Numbered from the stretch's first letter, positions 1 to 8,749 are shown. The stretch: 25,141 nt of DNA from CAYGZA01 sp964354135 (GCA_964354135.1 CAYGZA010000059.1:1-25141); one strand, 5' to 3'. Notes: generated by a model not told the origin, from the letters alone. Program-made: numbers and translations.

Positions 1-7
1 GAAACAT

Positions 8-1933
8 GTGACTGGAGGTGCCGACGTATCTGCTGAAAAGAAGGGACCGCCCGCGGACGATCGGATGCGCATCGACTACGCCGGCGAGCGGTACAAAGCA
101 GTCGTGCCCGACACGCTCGACCTGGCCGAGCGTGCCGCCTTGGCCCTCAACGGCCTCGGTGGGACCTCCGACCCGGCGATGGGTGGACTCCATTACTTCA
201 ATCAGTTCTTCGCCTGCCGTCCGCCCTACATGAATCATCACGGAGCCGACACCACGTGCACACCCAAATACATGGAGTCGTTCCCCATGATGCGGCTGAT
301 GTGCGGCAGCGGCCTGTACGTCGAGCTGGAAATCTTGCAGCGGAAGATGCTCGTGTCGCAGATCGCCGACGGCCTCTATTGGAACCGCTACCATGCCGAC
401 CGGCCTTGGGCCACGTCATACAATCCGACCTTTGATGGCCAGCGCAAAGCAGAGGACCTCGCCAACGTGGGCGGTAACGGGCGCATGCTCCGGGCGCTCG
501 TGACCTGCTATGAACTCGACCCGCAGCCGCACTGGGAATCGCGGATTCGCGAGTTGGTTGCCGGGCTGCGACGCATTGCCATCCACTGCAACGACTACAG
601 TTATTATCCCGACGGCGGTTTTGGCGAGCCGTTCAACTATCCGCGCTCGGGCTGGCTCCGCACCGACGAGCCCAAGAGTGAAATCGAAGGCGGCGAAGGC
701 GCCGTGACGGCGTACCAGGGGCACCAGATTCAGGGCTTGGTCCGCTGGTATCTTCTTAGCCACGACCAGGATGCCCTGGACCTGGCCTGCCGCTTGACCC
801 GCTTTTGCATGCTGCCGAGGTTCTGGGGCGGTCTGCCCGATCCGCAAAAGCGGCAGGGGCTGGTCGGCCACGTGGTGGGGGCGATGCCCGATCCGGTCTG
901 CATCTCAGGCACCGAGCAGGGGCACTGGTTCAGCCACTTCCATGCCCGTGCCATCGCCCTGCGCGGCATCCTCGAATACGGCATGGCGGTGGAAGATCCG
1001 CGGATCCTGGAGTTCGTCCAGCGGGCCTACGAGTACACCTGGACTCTCGGCATTCCGCGCATGGGCTGGGTGAACACTTATCCCGGCGCAATCAACCGCT
1101 GCGAGGGCTGCGCCTTGGGCGACCTCGTGGCCCTGGGCATCCGGCTCAGCGATGTCGGGCTCGGCGACTATTGGGACGCAGTCGACGCCGTGGTCCGCAA
1201 CCAACTCGTCGAGCAGCAGATGATCCGGGCCGATCTCTTGGAGCGGATCTCGGCGGCCGGTCCCGAGCGCCCCAAAGACAAACGCAGCCCCCACCCCAAT
1301 CAAGAGTTGAACGAAGACGTCATCCGCCGCAGCATTGGGATCTTTGGCGGCACGGCCTCGCCGACGGCCATCCCAAGCACATTGAGCATGACCTGCTGCA
1401 CCGGCAACGGCACGCAAGGACTCTATTACGCCTGGGAAGGCGCCGTGCGCTCCAGCGGCGATGCCGCGCAGGTGAACCTTTTGCTCAACCGAGCCTCCAA
1501 ACTGCTCGACGTTGAAAGCCACCTGCCCTGCGAGGGCAAGGCAGCGATCCGCAACAAGGCCGCCCGGCGCGTTGCGGTGCGCGTGCCCTCCTGGGTCTCA
1601 CGCCGCCAGATCCTCGCCGACGTTGCCGGCCAGACTCGCCCGCTCGCCTGGGCCGGCAACTACCTCCTTTTCGACAACCTCCAGCGCGGCGACCTCATCA
1701 CCCTCACGTTTCCCATTAGGGACACCACGGCTCGCTACACGGTCAATGCCCGCACCCCGGCCGAGCAAGACTACACCTGCGTCTTCCGCGGCAGCACCCT
1801 GGTCGATATTTCCCCCCGCGACCAGTCACCCACGAGCTATCCGCTCTATCAGCGCGAACACCTGCGTACGGACAAGGCGCCGGCCAAGACCATCGAACGA
1901 TTCGTGGCCTCCCGAACGATCGTGCACTGGTAG
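8..1933 (+). CDS. GH127/DUF1680-like glycoside hydrolase (possibly 5'-truncated by window edge)
   Basis: Probable beta-L-arabinofuranosidase-like enzyme of the DUF1680/GH127 fold, an (alpha/alpha) barrel followed by beta-sandwich domains. In characterised GH127 enzymes one Glu and three Cys bind zinc, and one of the cysteines is the nucleophile. Here an E-x-C motif lies at E366/C368 (RCEGCAL) and a Cys pair at C463/C464 (MTCCTGNG), so the whole metal-thiolate set appears kept. The barrel region (about 60-430) is rich in Trp, Tyr and His; the C-terminal third (about 480-641) looks like beta strands. No signal peptide is visible in the 641 residues, which suggests cytoplasmic action. The listed start is GTG at 8, but the frame stays open to base 2, so the true start may lie outside the window. 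Many DUF1680 proteins have unknown substrates, so a link to plant-type arabinan or other glycans is inference. Confidence 0.75.
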   Translation: MTGGADVSAEKKGPPADDRMRIDYAGERYKAVVPDTLDLAERAALALNGLGGTSDPAMGGLHYFNQFFACRPPYMNHHGADTTCTPKYMESFPMMRLMCGSGLYVELEILQRKMLVSQIADGLYWNRYHADRPWATSYNPTFDGQRKAEDLANVGGNGRMLRALVTCYELDPQPHWESRIRELVAGLRRIAIHCNDYSYYPDGGFGEPFNYPRSGWLRTDEPKSEIEGGEGAVTAYQGHQIQGLVRWYLLSHDQDALDLACRLTRFCMLPRFWGGLPDPQKRQGLVGHVVGAMPDPVCISGTEQGHWFSHFHARAIALRGILEYGMAVEDPRILEFVQRAYEYTWTLGIPRMGWVNTYPGAINRCEGCALGDLVALGIRLSDVGLGDYWDAVDAVVRNQLVEQQMIRADLLERISAAGPERPKDKRSPHPNQELNEDVIRRSIGIFGGTASPTAIPSTLSMTCCTGNGTQGLYYAWEGAVRSSGDAAQVNLLLNRASKLLDVESHLPCEGKAAIRNKAARRVAVRVPSWVSRRQILADVAGQTRPLAWAGNYLLFDNLQRGDLITLTFPIRDTTARYTVNARTPAEQDYTCVFRGSTLVDISPRDQSPTSYPLYQREHLRTDKAPAKTIERFVASRTIVHW

Positions 1934-2249
1934 AGCGATCGCGCCTTGAGGATACCCGGCTGACTGGTGCGGGTGCATGTCCTGGGGCTTGTACCGGGAC
2001 CGGGAGGGGTTTGCCCACAGGTTCGCCTCGGGGCCCGTGCCGCTGGCGAGAGACCCCGGCCCGTGACGCCCGCTCTGAGATACCGCGCCCCCAGAAAGAG
2101 GCAGTCTCCACCAACGGACACGCCAAGAGCCTGGTCGCGTCGAGGTCGATGCCCTAATGACCTCGCTGACCGAATCCGAGGCCTCTCCGGGGCCAGTTTT
2201 CTCGCGCCCCGCGACCTCGTGGACATCTGAGCCGTCTCAGGGTGGCATC

Positions 2250-2283
2250 GCGCCAAAACGCCTCCCCGGGGCCCGTTTGGCGC
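2250..2283. repeat. Imperfect inverted repeat (hairpin)
   Basis: The arm GCGCCAAAACG (2250-2260) pairs with CGTTTGGCGC (2274-2283) apart from one bulged base, around a 13-base GC-rich loop. There is no T-run on either side and it lies about 320 bases past the glycoside hydrolase stop, so a terminator role is not well supported. Confidence 0.3.
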
Positions 2284-2500
2284 GCCAGGGCCGAAATCCT
2301 GACCTTTGAGGGGAAGGGAGGAGGCTCGCAAGCTGGTGGAGAACGCCATCGTGGTTGAGCCGGTCAGGCGCTGGTCTTGAGCTTCCGGCGGCCGCGCCAC
2401 GGTCTTGTGGGCCCCTGGGCAGTCCCCATCCCGATGACGTGAAGCACTCTGATGAATCAACCTCCAGCCTCCGGCAACCAGTCGTCGCTATCTCGGAAAC

Positions 2501-2519
2501 CGGGTGTCACTGACACCCG
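2501..2519. repeat. Perfect 19-bp palindrome
   Basis: The sequence CGGGTGTCACTGACACCCG is self-complementary apart from its central base. It is isolated in the gene-poor region, with no T-run, and about 390 bases upstream of the toxin-antitoxin start, which is too far for a normal operator. It resembles REP-type extragenic palindromes, but no REP-associated transposase is nearby. Confidence 0.45.
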
Positions 2520-2851
2520 CTAGGCGACGTTTTCGGAGGTTTCTGGTTGTTTTCACAACGGCGGCGAAGGTGGAGGAAACCCTGGAAATTGCGGGCTTTC
2601 CCGCTGTTTTCGTGGAGTTGCACGGATACCGCCGGTTGTTTTGGAAAACCGTCCTACCGGCTTGCATGCTCGACCGCCGGCCTTTTGAATCCTGAACCCC
2701 GAACCCTCGCCGACAGGAAACCGCGAAGGGCGCCGAGGACGCAGAGGAAAGAGGCAAAGGTCAGGGGACCAGCATCGGTCCTAATCTGTTTATTCGCAAC
2801 ACATTACGGCCGTCGGACCGCATTCGCCTGTCGTTTCGTTAATTTCGATTG

Positions 2852-2880
2852 TTGCTTTTGTTTCGACTGAAGCCTAGAAT
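2852..2880 (+). promoter_or_regulatory. Sigma-70-like promoter of the HTH/PIN module
   Basis: TTGCTT (2852-2857) and TAGAAT (2875-2880) are separated by exactly 17 bases. The -10 box lies 27 bases before the antitoxin ATG, in a locally AT-rich stretch. The match to the consensus (4/6 and 5/6) and the position fit the start of a two-gene operon. VapB-type antitoxins usually repress their own promoter, but no clear operator repeat was seen. Confidence 0.5.
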
Positions 2881-2907
2881 GGAGTATGGACGAAAAGGGG
2901 GGATGCC

Positions 2908-3378
2908 ATGGCAACCGTGCTGTCGGAGTTTGCTGGGACCGTGACGCCGACCGAGGCGGATTCCCAACTCGCCCGGGAGTCGAGCCGCTCGTTGGCCCGG
3001 TTTCTCGCCATTGGCCGGTCGAGCGTGCAGGTTCGCATTCAACAGGACGACCGGCGCGGAGAGCCCGTGACTATCCCGACGTCCGCTCTCCGGCTGCTGG
3101 CGGACATCCTCACTGAAATGGCCAAGGGCAACGCCGTGACGGTCATCCCCGTTCAAGCGGAGCTCACCACCCAACAAGCCGCGGACGTTCTCAACGTGTC
3201 GCGTCCGTTCCTCGTTGGATTGCTCCAGGACGGCAAGATTCCGTTCCGGAAGGTAGGCACACACCGGCGGGTTCTCTTGCACGACCTCATGGAGTACAAG
3301 CGGCAAATCGACGGGGAGCGAGTGAAGGCCCTGGAAGAGCTTGCGGCCCAGGCGCAGGAGCTCGACCTGGGCTATTAG
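2908..3378 (+). CDS. Antitoxin-like protein with excisionase-type HTH
   Basis: A 156-residue protein. Residues 86-131 form an excisionase/MerR-type helix-turn-helix: LTTQQAADVLNVSR is the two-helix reader, followed by a short wing (KIPFRKVGTHRRV). The N-terminal 80 residues are a helical region with a short beta segment (VTIPTSALRLL); the acidic C-terminal helix may wrap the partner. The next gene is a PIN-domain protein starting two bases after this stop, so the pair is a type II toxin-antitoxin module with the antitoxin first. The likely roles are neutralising the PIN nuclease and binding the module's own promoter. The start is ATG at 2908 after a strong AAAAGGGGGG ribosome site. The HTH assignment is firm; the antitoxin role rests on gene order. 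Confidence 0.8.
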   Translation: MATVLSEFAGTVTPTEADSQLARESSRSLARFLAIGRSSVQVRIQQDDRRGEPVTIPTSALRLLADILTEMAKGNAVTVIPVQAELTTQQAADVLNVSRPFLVGLLQDGKIPFRKVGTHRRVLLHDLMEYKRQIDGERVKALEELAAQAQELDLGY

Positions 3379-3380
3379 GC

Positions 3381-3950
3381 GTGAGCTATTTTACCGCCAT
3401 CTACGATGCCTGCGTTCTGTACCCCGCGCCGCTGCGCGACTTCCTGATGCATCTCGCGCTTAGCGACCTTTTCCGCGCGAAGTGGACGGACGCAATTCAC
3501 GAGGAGTGGATCGCCAGCGTCCTTGAAGATCGCCCCGACCTCAAACGCGAACGGCTCGAACGCACACGCGAGCTGATGAACGCGCACGTGCGGGACTGCC
3601 TGGTCACCGAATACGAGGATCTCATCCCCGCTCTCACACTGCCCGATCCCGACGACCGGCACGTCCTAGCCGCGGCAATCCACTGCGGTGCGGACGTGAT
3701 CGTGACCTGCAACTTGGAGGACTTTCCTGCCGAGACGCTCGCGAAGTACGGAATCGAGGCGCAGCATCCGGATGAGTTCATCATGCACCTGCTGGACCTG
3801 GCACCTCATGTGGTCTGTGGTGCGGCGAGACGGCAGCGGGAGAGCCTGAGGAATCCTTCCAAGACCGTGGACGAGTATCTTGCGGCACTCCAGCGGCAGT
3901 CCCTGGCGCAGACCGTCGTTGCGCTCCGCGGATACGCGGATCTCATCTGA
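3381..3950 (+). CDS. PIN-domain toxin-like ribonuclease (VapC-like)
   Basis: A 189-residue protein. The PIN-like metal site is visible as D9 (IYDACVL), E41/E42 (IHEEWI), D91/D92 (LPDPDDRHVLAAAI) and a final acidic patch N111/D114 (VTCNLEDF). PIN toxins cut RNA, often tRNA or rRNA loops, when released from their antitoxin. The chain is about 50 residues longer than a minimal VapC: residues 125-189 form a helical tail (HPDEFIMHLLDLAP...TVDEYLAALQRQ). The GTG start at 3381 is two bases after the HTH gene stop, so translation is probably coupled. The gene ends 21 bases before the stop of the convergent HzsA-like gene. The target is unknown. Confidence 0.82.
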   Translation: MSYFTAIYDACVLYPAPLRDFLMHLALSDLFRAKWTDAIHEEWIASVLEDRPDLKRERLERTRELMNAHVRDCLVTEYEDLIPALTLPDPDDRHVLAAAIHCGADVIVTCNLEDFPAETLAKYGIEAQHPDEFIMHLLDLAPHVVCGAARRQRESLRNPSKTVDEYLAALQRQSLAQTVVALRGYADLI

Positions 3951-3971
3951 AGTGCCGAGAGGCCGCGCAGG

Positions 3972-6905
3972 TCAATTGGCCAGCATCGGGGCCATGGATT
4001 GGCGGAGCTCGCGGAGACGCCGCTCCTGGTCGGGGCCGAAGGTGCCTTGGCGCTGGCCGTAGGTGTCCATCCAGATATAGAGCCGCTCCCAGGCCGCGGG
4101 GGCGAGCTTCACGCCGTAGTGGCCCTGCTTGAGCAGCTTCACCAGCGGGCTGGTCTGGGCCGCGCCGGCCCCGGCGATTGAGCGGCTTTCCTGGTACCGG
4201 GCCATCACGTGCTGGCGGAGGCTCGGCTTGCCGTAGTCGAGGAGGGTTTCGTACGCCTTGTCGGCCGTCAGGTCGAACTTGGCCCCGTCGGTCCCCGGCT
4301 TGTGGCAATCGACGCAGTGCGCTGCCAGGACCGGCTGGACCAGGGCGCGGAAGTCCACGGTCCAGGAGCCTTCCGGGCCGGGGAGGATCTTCGACGGCGC
4401 CCGCCGGAGCGCGGCGGCGTGCTGATTCGGCGGTGACGTATTGCGGCGCTCGTGGCAGCCGACGCACGTATGGGTCTGCCCGGGCTGCACGTAGGTGGCG
4501 CTCCGCATCGTCTGCACCGCGATGCCTTCGGCGTCCAATGCCTGAAGGAAGAAGTTGACGCCCGAGGGAACGCGGAAATAGGCCGAGCCGTCCTCCTCGA
4601 CCGGGACCGAGCCCAGGACGCTCTTGCCCGGGTCGTCGCGGGTCACGCCGATGGCCGGGTAGTTCATCGTGGGATGGGTCTTGACGGGAATCGCCACGAG
4701 GCGGAGCCGCTTGATCGTGCCGCGGGGGATCGGCTCCAGCCCCTCGTAGACGTTCAGGAGCAGCATCCGGCCCTCTTGCTCGCCGTCCCAGGCCACTTGC
4801 GAAGGAATCGCCGGCGGGCTGGGCCGCGGACGAACCGGCAGCGGGCTCATGCTGGAGATCGCCGGATCGCGGTACAAGAGGCTCAGGTTCCCGAAGGTGT
4901 CGAACAGGTAGATGCCGGCGGCGTTCTCCGGCTCCGCCGGGCCCGGCCAGCCGATCATCTCCCGATCGCTCCAGGCCGCGAGGTAGTGGTTTTCTGAGAA
5001 CGGATAGGGGTTGATGAAGTAGCTCTTGGGCCAGCCTTCCGTCTCGGGGAAGCAGACCTCGGGCGTGAGCCGCGTCATCGGCCCATCGCCGTCGATCCCG
5101 CGGTTGGGGTCCAAGAGCACCAGGCTCCCGCCCGTGTTGGCGTGGTGCCCGGAGGCCGTGAAGATCAGCTTGCGCGAGCCGGGGATCGCCCGGGCCTCGA
5201 AGACGCAGTGCGGATTCTGCGTGAAATTGCCGAAGACGGCCTGGGCGCCGGCGCCGTCGGGCAGGGTGGACCACAGTTTCATGAAGGGCATGTTCCAGCG
5301 ATCGACGTAGTCCCAGCGGGCGTAGAGGATGCGGCCCTCGTGGTCGATGCTGGGGGTCCACTCGAACATCTCGAAGGGCGAGATCTGGCGGATGTCGCCG
5401 CCGGAGGCGTCCATGACGTGGAGCGTGTAGACGGCGACCGGGCGCTCGGGCCCGCCGCCGCAGCGGACGTACGAGTCGGGCAGGGCCCCGTCGCTGGCCG
5501 CCCGGCCGGTCATCTTGCCGCACTGGATGAACTGCCCCCGCCGCGTCGAGAGGAAGACGATCTCCCCGTTGGGCAGGTAGCGGCCGTCGAAGTCGTCGTA
5601 CTTCCCGCGGGTCAATCGCCGCAGGCCGCTGCCGTCCAGGTTCATCTCGTAGAGGTGATAGAAGGCGTCCTCGGGCACGTTGTCCTTGTTGAGCTTGTCG
5701 GGGTGCTCGCGGAGGCCGGGATAGAACTTGCAGTGGGCAAACAGGACCCGCTTGCCGTCGCAGGAGATATCGGGGCTCAGGACGCTCCCTTCGGGAAGCG
5801 TGCCGCTGAGGCAGCGGAGCCGCGGCCGGTCCGATTTGAAGTTCTCCAGGATGAACAGCCCGCCGCCGGGCCGCGACCACCAGCCGTAGTTCTGGTCCGA
5901 CATGTGGGTGAACGTGCCGGGGATCCGCTTAACGAACAGCACGTGCTCGAAATCCAGGAGCGGGTTGGCCAGGGCCATGCGGCGGACGGCCCAGCGGGCC
6001 TTGAGATAGAACTCCCGCCGCGAGGCGGCCGGGGCACTCGACGGCAGCTTTTCCACTGCCGCGGCAACCTCTTTGAGGGTCTGCACGTGGGCATCGACGT
6101 TGGCCCCGAGCCGCCGCAGGTCTTCGGCCAGCTTCAACCCCCGCTCGATCACCGAGGCGGTTGGATAGGCGGGCTCGGGCTTCGCCTGCGGCCCGGCGGG
6201 CGCGACGGCCAGGGCGGGCGGGCTTTCGACCGGCACAACGATCTTGGCCGTGGACCACTGACTTACGCTCGACTGGTCGGCGGGCCGGTGTGCGGCCACG
6301 TTCTCCGAAGCGCCCACCCGGTAGACTTCCACCTCGTCCAGGTGAAGGTACTGGTTGCCGGGCAACTGCACGCGGACGAAACGGGCCTTCGCGCCTTTGC
6401 CGGGCACCGCGAGCGGCTTGCCGTCCGGCTGGCCGCGAAAGAGGCCGCCGTCGTGCCGGTACAGCTCGGACCACGTCTTTCCGTCCGGCGAGAGGAGCAC
6501 CTTCAGCCGGGCCGTGCGGGCCTCGACCTGGCCGTCGCAGCGGTTGTAGATCGCCACGCGGTCGAGCGACGTCGCCTCGCCGAGGTCCACCTGCCACCAG
6601 GGATTGTCCTGCCCGGCCGTGTGGAAGCCGTAGGTGCCGTTCTTCACCCCGTCGCAGCCGCCGGCCGCATCCTGCGCCGTGGTGACGTTGGTCGCCGATG
6701 CCTCGGGCCGGGTCCGCGGGCTGGGCGGCAGGTTGCGGACCTCGTCCTGGCGGAGCCAATCGGCCTCGATCTGCTGGGGCGAGAGGACCGGCGCCGTGGA
6801 AACCACGCCGCCGGCTGAAGGCGTCGCCGCAGAAACCGGGCCAAGCCATAGGACCCAACCAGCAAGCAAGACAAACGAAACACCCTGTGTTCGGCAACCA
6901 GGCAT
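3972..6905 (-). CDS. HzsA-like secreted protein: discoidin, PD40 propeller and two haem c sites
   Basis: A 977-residue exported protein. Residues 1-26 form a signal peptide (hydrophobic VSFVLLAGWVLWLG, cleavage near VSA). Then comes an F5/8 type C (discoidin) domain, about 60-200, with NPWWQVDLGEATSLDRVAIYNR. A WD40-like/PD40 propeller follows (about 320-700: VLSPDISCDGKRVLFA, GEIVFLSTRR, GRILYARWDYVDRW). The C-terminus is a cytochrome c-like part with CxxCH haem sites at C814-H818 (CVGCH) and C864-H868 (CVDCH). This layout matches the family annotated as HzsA-related, after the alpha subunit of anammox hydrazine synthase. No HzsB/C partner is nearby, so hydrazine synthesis is not implied; a periplasmic redox or sugar-binding role is inference. 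An upstream GTG at 6998 would overlap the previous gene; ATG at 6905 is chosen because a GGGAAAGGGA ribosome site and the signal peptide follow from it. Confidence 0.8.
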   Translation of the reverse strand: MPGCRTQGVSFVLLAGWVLWLGPVSAATPSAGGVVSTAPVLSPQQIEADWLRQDEVRNLPPSPRTRPEASATNVTTAQDAAGGCDGVKNGTYGFHTAGQDNPWWQVDLGEATSLDRVAIYNRCDGQVEARTARLKVLLSPDGKTWSELYRHDGGLFRGQPDGKPLAVPGKGAKARFVRVQLPGNQYLHLDEVEVYRVGASENVAAHRPADQSSVSQWSTAKIVVPVESPPALAVAPAGPQAKPEPAYPTASVIERGLKLAEDLRRLGANVDAHVQTLKEVAAAVEKLPSSAPAASRREFYLKARWAVRRMALANPLLDFEHVLFVKRIPGTFTHMSDQNYGWWSRPGGGLFILENFKSDRPRLRCLSGTLPEGSVLSPDISCDGKRVLFAHCKFYPGLREHPDKLNKDNVPEDAFYHLYEMNLDGSGLRRLTRGKYDDFDGRYLPNGEIVFLSTRRGQFIQCGKMTGRAASDGALPDSYVRCGGGPERPVAVYTLHVMDASGGDIRQISPFEMFEWTPSIDHEGRILYARWDYVDRWNMPFMKLWSTLPDGAGAQAVFGNFTQNPHCVFEARAIPGSRKLIFTASGHHANTGGSLVLLDPNRGIDGDGPMTRLTPEVCFPETEGWPKSYFINPYPFSENHYLAAWSDREMIGWPGPAEPENAAGIYLFDTFGNLSLLYRDPAISSMSPLPVRPRPSPPAIPSQVAWDGEQEGRMLLLNVYEGLEPIPRGTIKRLRLVAIPVKTHPTMNYPAIGVTRDDPGKSVLGSVPVEEDGSAYFRVPSGVNFFLQALDAEGIAVQTMRSATYVQPGQTHTCVGCHERRNTSPPNQHAAALRRAPSKILPGPEGSWTVDFRALVQPVLAAHCVDCHKPGTDGAKFDLTADKAYETLLDYGKPSLRQHVMARYQESRSIAGAGAAQTSPLVKLLKQGHYGVKLAPAAWERLYIWMDTYGQRQGTFGPDQERRLRELRQSMAPMLAN

Positions 6906-6994
6906 AAGAAGTCCCTTTCCCCGCGGCGTGCGGCCCCATTGAGTATGCTCGATCAGCACAGGCCGGTCAACGGGGATTTGAGGCCTGTCACCGC

Positions 6995-8656
6995 TCACTT
7001 CTTCTTCACGGGCATGCGGAAGGTGACGTCGTCGCCGGGCTGGGTGACGCCCTCTGCCGGCGCGTCGTCGTAGGTCCGGCCGCCGTCGTCCTTGCCATTC
7101 AAGCCAACCATGTAGAGCAGGTACCCATCGGCTTCCCGCTTGTAGCGGAGCGGGCCGCCGGAGAACGGGTCTTCGGGGATGGCCTTTAGGTGCTTGGGGA
7201 CCAACTGCGCCAGCTCGGTCGGATAGCTCTTGTGCTCGGCGCGATAGGCGGCCAAGGCATAAGCCGTCTGAACCATCCCCTCGCAGCCCGTCGAGCGATC
7301 CTCGGCTGCCACCACGGCCTGGACGGCCGGGAGCAGGAGGGCAACCAAGACGCGCCCCATCTGTTGGCCCGCCACCTTGCGCGAGAGGAGGCTCCCCACG
7401 ATCGCTCTCGCATCCTTGACCTCGGACGCCAGATTCTTGATGTCCACATCGATCTTGTCCAGGGCAGCGCGGCGCTCGTTGCGAGTCGGCTTCGACAGGG
7501 CATCTATGAACCGGTCATACCACGCGTTGCCCATCCGCAGCGGCTCATCCCAGTCGACGAACATGTGGCCCGCCAGCCTCGTGAGCGTGCGGAGCGCCGC
7601 CTTGGGCTCACTCGATATGCCGAACAACAGAGCCAATTCGGCAGGGCCGGCCCGGGCAACGACACATGCACAGTCCAAGAACATGAACCGCTCCGCGACG
7701 TTCACCTTGTCCTTGACGCTACCCATCGGCGGGAGTTGACGCATGTCCTCGGCAAACCGCCGGGCCTGCTCCACGCTTAGGTTCCCGTAATGGGCGACGG
7801 CGGCGTCCCCGTAGCAGGCAATGCCGTTGATGGCGATGCCGACCAGGAGTTCCACGAGCGTCGGCCCCTGGCTTACGAGCCGGCCGAGTCGATGGCAGGC
7901 CAGAAGGTCCTCGTGCGCCCCGTCTGTATTGCCGCTCTTGATGCGGAGCATGGCCCTGGCCTTCAGAGCGCGGGCAGCCTCGCGCGAGTCCAGGGCCACA
8001 GGCAACAACACGGCGATGACCATCGCGTTCTCGCCCGAGCCCAAGAGCGGGGCGTAGAACCGCGGGCGCCTGGTAGCCGCGACGATCAGCTCCAGCGGCT
8101 TCTCGTTGGCCTCCAGCCATGCGAACACCGCGGGGAGTTCGTCGCGGGACCAAGGCCGCTCCATAGCCACGTCGTACTGCTTCATAAGCTGATCACGCTT
8201 CTTCTCGCGAGCGGGGTCTGCACCAGGGGCATCGGCGCCCTCGTCCGCGTGCGTGAACTTGAAGAAAGAGACGTAGTACCTGCCGGTTTCGGGGGGCGGC
8301 GGGATGCCGAGCATCTTGAAGAACCGCTCGCGGATACTCTGGCCAATCTCGTCGGGATTCATCGCCTGGCAGAGCAACACGACGGCGTTGTTCTCCGGCG
8401 TGACGCCCTTGGAGCAGAGTTCATTGAGGGCTGCCACGTAGTCCGGGTACCCGTTTTCGCGCAAGGGGCCGGTGATGTACGTAGTCTCCTTGGAGATAGT
8501 CACCAGGGGCCGCGGCTTCAGTGCGGGTAGGTTGCCCGCGGGCTTCTTTGCAGCCGGTTCTGCCGCCGTCTTAACGTCCTCGGCCGTCGCGCGGAAAGCC
8601 ACGCAGATCGCCAAGACTACTGCGAGCCAGGTCGTCCGGTGCAAGTGCCGCTTCAT
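6995..8656 (-). CDS. Exported protein of unknown function
   Basis: A 553-residue protein with a signal peptide at residues 1-25 (MKRHLHRTTW then a hydrophobic LAVVLAICVAF core, cleavage near ATA). The middle part is helical. The C-terminal 100 residues contain a motif of the type YPTELAQLVPKHLKAIPEDP followed by a short beta region (PLRYKREADGYLLYMVG). That motif recurs in planctomycete exported proteins and resembles the C-terminus of pseudopilins, without the pilin N-terminal helix. No catalytic motif was recognised. ATG at 8656 is preferred over the upstream frame start at 8683 because an AAGGAG ribosome site ends 7 bases upstream. The next gene (HzsA-like) starts 89 bases downstream on the same strand, so the two may be co-transcribed. 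Confidence 0.72.
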   Translation of the reverse strand: MKRHLHRTTWLAVVLAICVAFRATAEDVKTAAEPAAKKPAGNLPALKPRPLVTISKETTYITGPLRENGYPDYVAALNELCSKGVTPENNAVVLLCQAMNPDEIGQSIRERFFKMLGIPPPPETGRYYVSFFKFTHADEGADAPGADPAREKKRDQLMKQYDVAMERPWSRDELPAVFAWLEANEKPLELIVAATRRPRFYAPLLGSGENAMVIAVLLPVALDSREAARALKARAMLRIKSGNTDGAHEDLLACHRLGRLVSQGPTLVELLVGIAINGIACYGDAAVAHYGNLSVEQARRFAEDMRQLPPMGSVKDKVNVAERFMFLDCACVVARAGPAELALLFGISSEPKAALRTLTRLAGHMFVDWDEPLRMGNAWYDRFIDALSKPTRNERRAALDKIDVDIKNLASEVKDARAIVGSLLSRKVAGQQMGRVLVALLLPAVQAVVAAEDRSTGCEGMVQTAYALAAYRAEHKSYPTELAQLVPKHLKAIPEDPFSGGPLRYKREADGYLLYMVGLNGKDDGGRTYDDAPAEGVTQPGDDVTFRMPVKKK

Positions 8657-8696
8657 GGCCGCTCTCCTTGAAGAGAAACCCATAGACCCTCACCGT

Positions 8697-8704
8697 AGTA
8701 TAAT
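8697..8704. promoter_or_regulatory. Overlapping divergent -10 boxes
   Basis: The plus strand reads TATAAT at 8699-8704, immediately before an ATG. The minus strand reads TATACT over 8702-8697, 41 bases before the ATG of the exported-protein gene. No good -35 box was found at 16-18 bases on either strand. The minus-strand use is more plausible, because a plus-strand -10 touching the ATG would have to drive a later start (8735 or 8750). Confidence 0.35.
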
Positions 8705-8749
8705 ATGACGGGGCCGATTTGGCTCGGCAAGATGCGGCAAGGCGAACGT

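Larger units (their letters stand above)
1934..2851. other. Gene-poor intergenic region, about 0.9 kb
   Basis: No open frame here has coding character or recognisable similarity; the short frames on both strands are Arg/Pro-rich noise. The region holds an imperfect hairpin (2250-2283), a 19-bp palindrome (2501-2519) and, around 2720-2755, a purine-rich stretch of repeated GCGAAG/GGACGCAGAGG-like words. That stretch resembles a phrase I associate with planctomycete intergenic DNA. Base composition drops in GC after about 2520. A decayed gene is possible but cannot be shown by eye. Confidence 0.5.

Noticed and set aside
1934..2460. Open frames of up to about 200 codons on the minus strand considered as a gene
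   Set aside because: The 203-codon frame (1849-2460) overlaps the glycoside hydrolase end, lacks motifs and a ribosome site, and is dominated by Arg, Pro, Gly and Ser.
3943..5880. A 645-codon open frame on the minus strand
   Set aside because: A shifted frame of the HzsA-like gene, extremely Arg/Pro-rich and without motifs.
5142..6818. A 558-codon open frame on the plus strand
   Set aside because: Antisense to the HzsA-like gene; composition typical of a shadow frame.
3972..6905. Considered as part of an anammox hydrazine synthase
   Set aside because: No HzsB or HzsC gene or multihaem partner is present, and HzsA-like proteins appear in many non-anammox planctomycetes.
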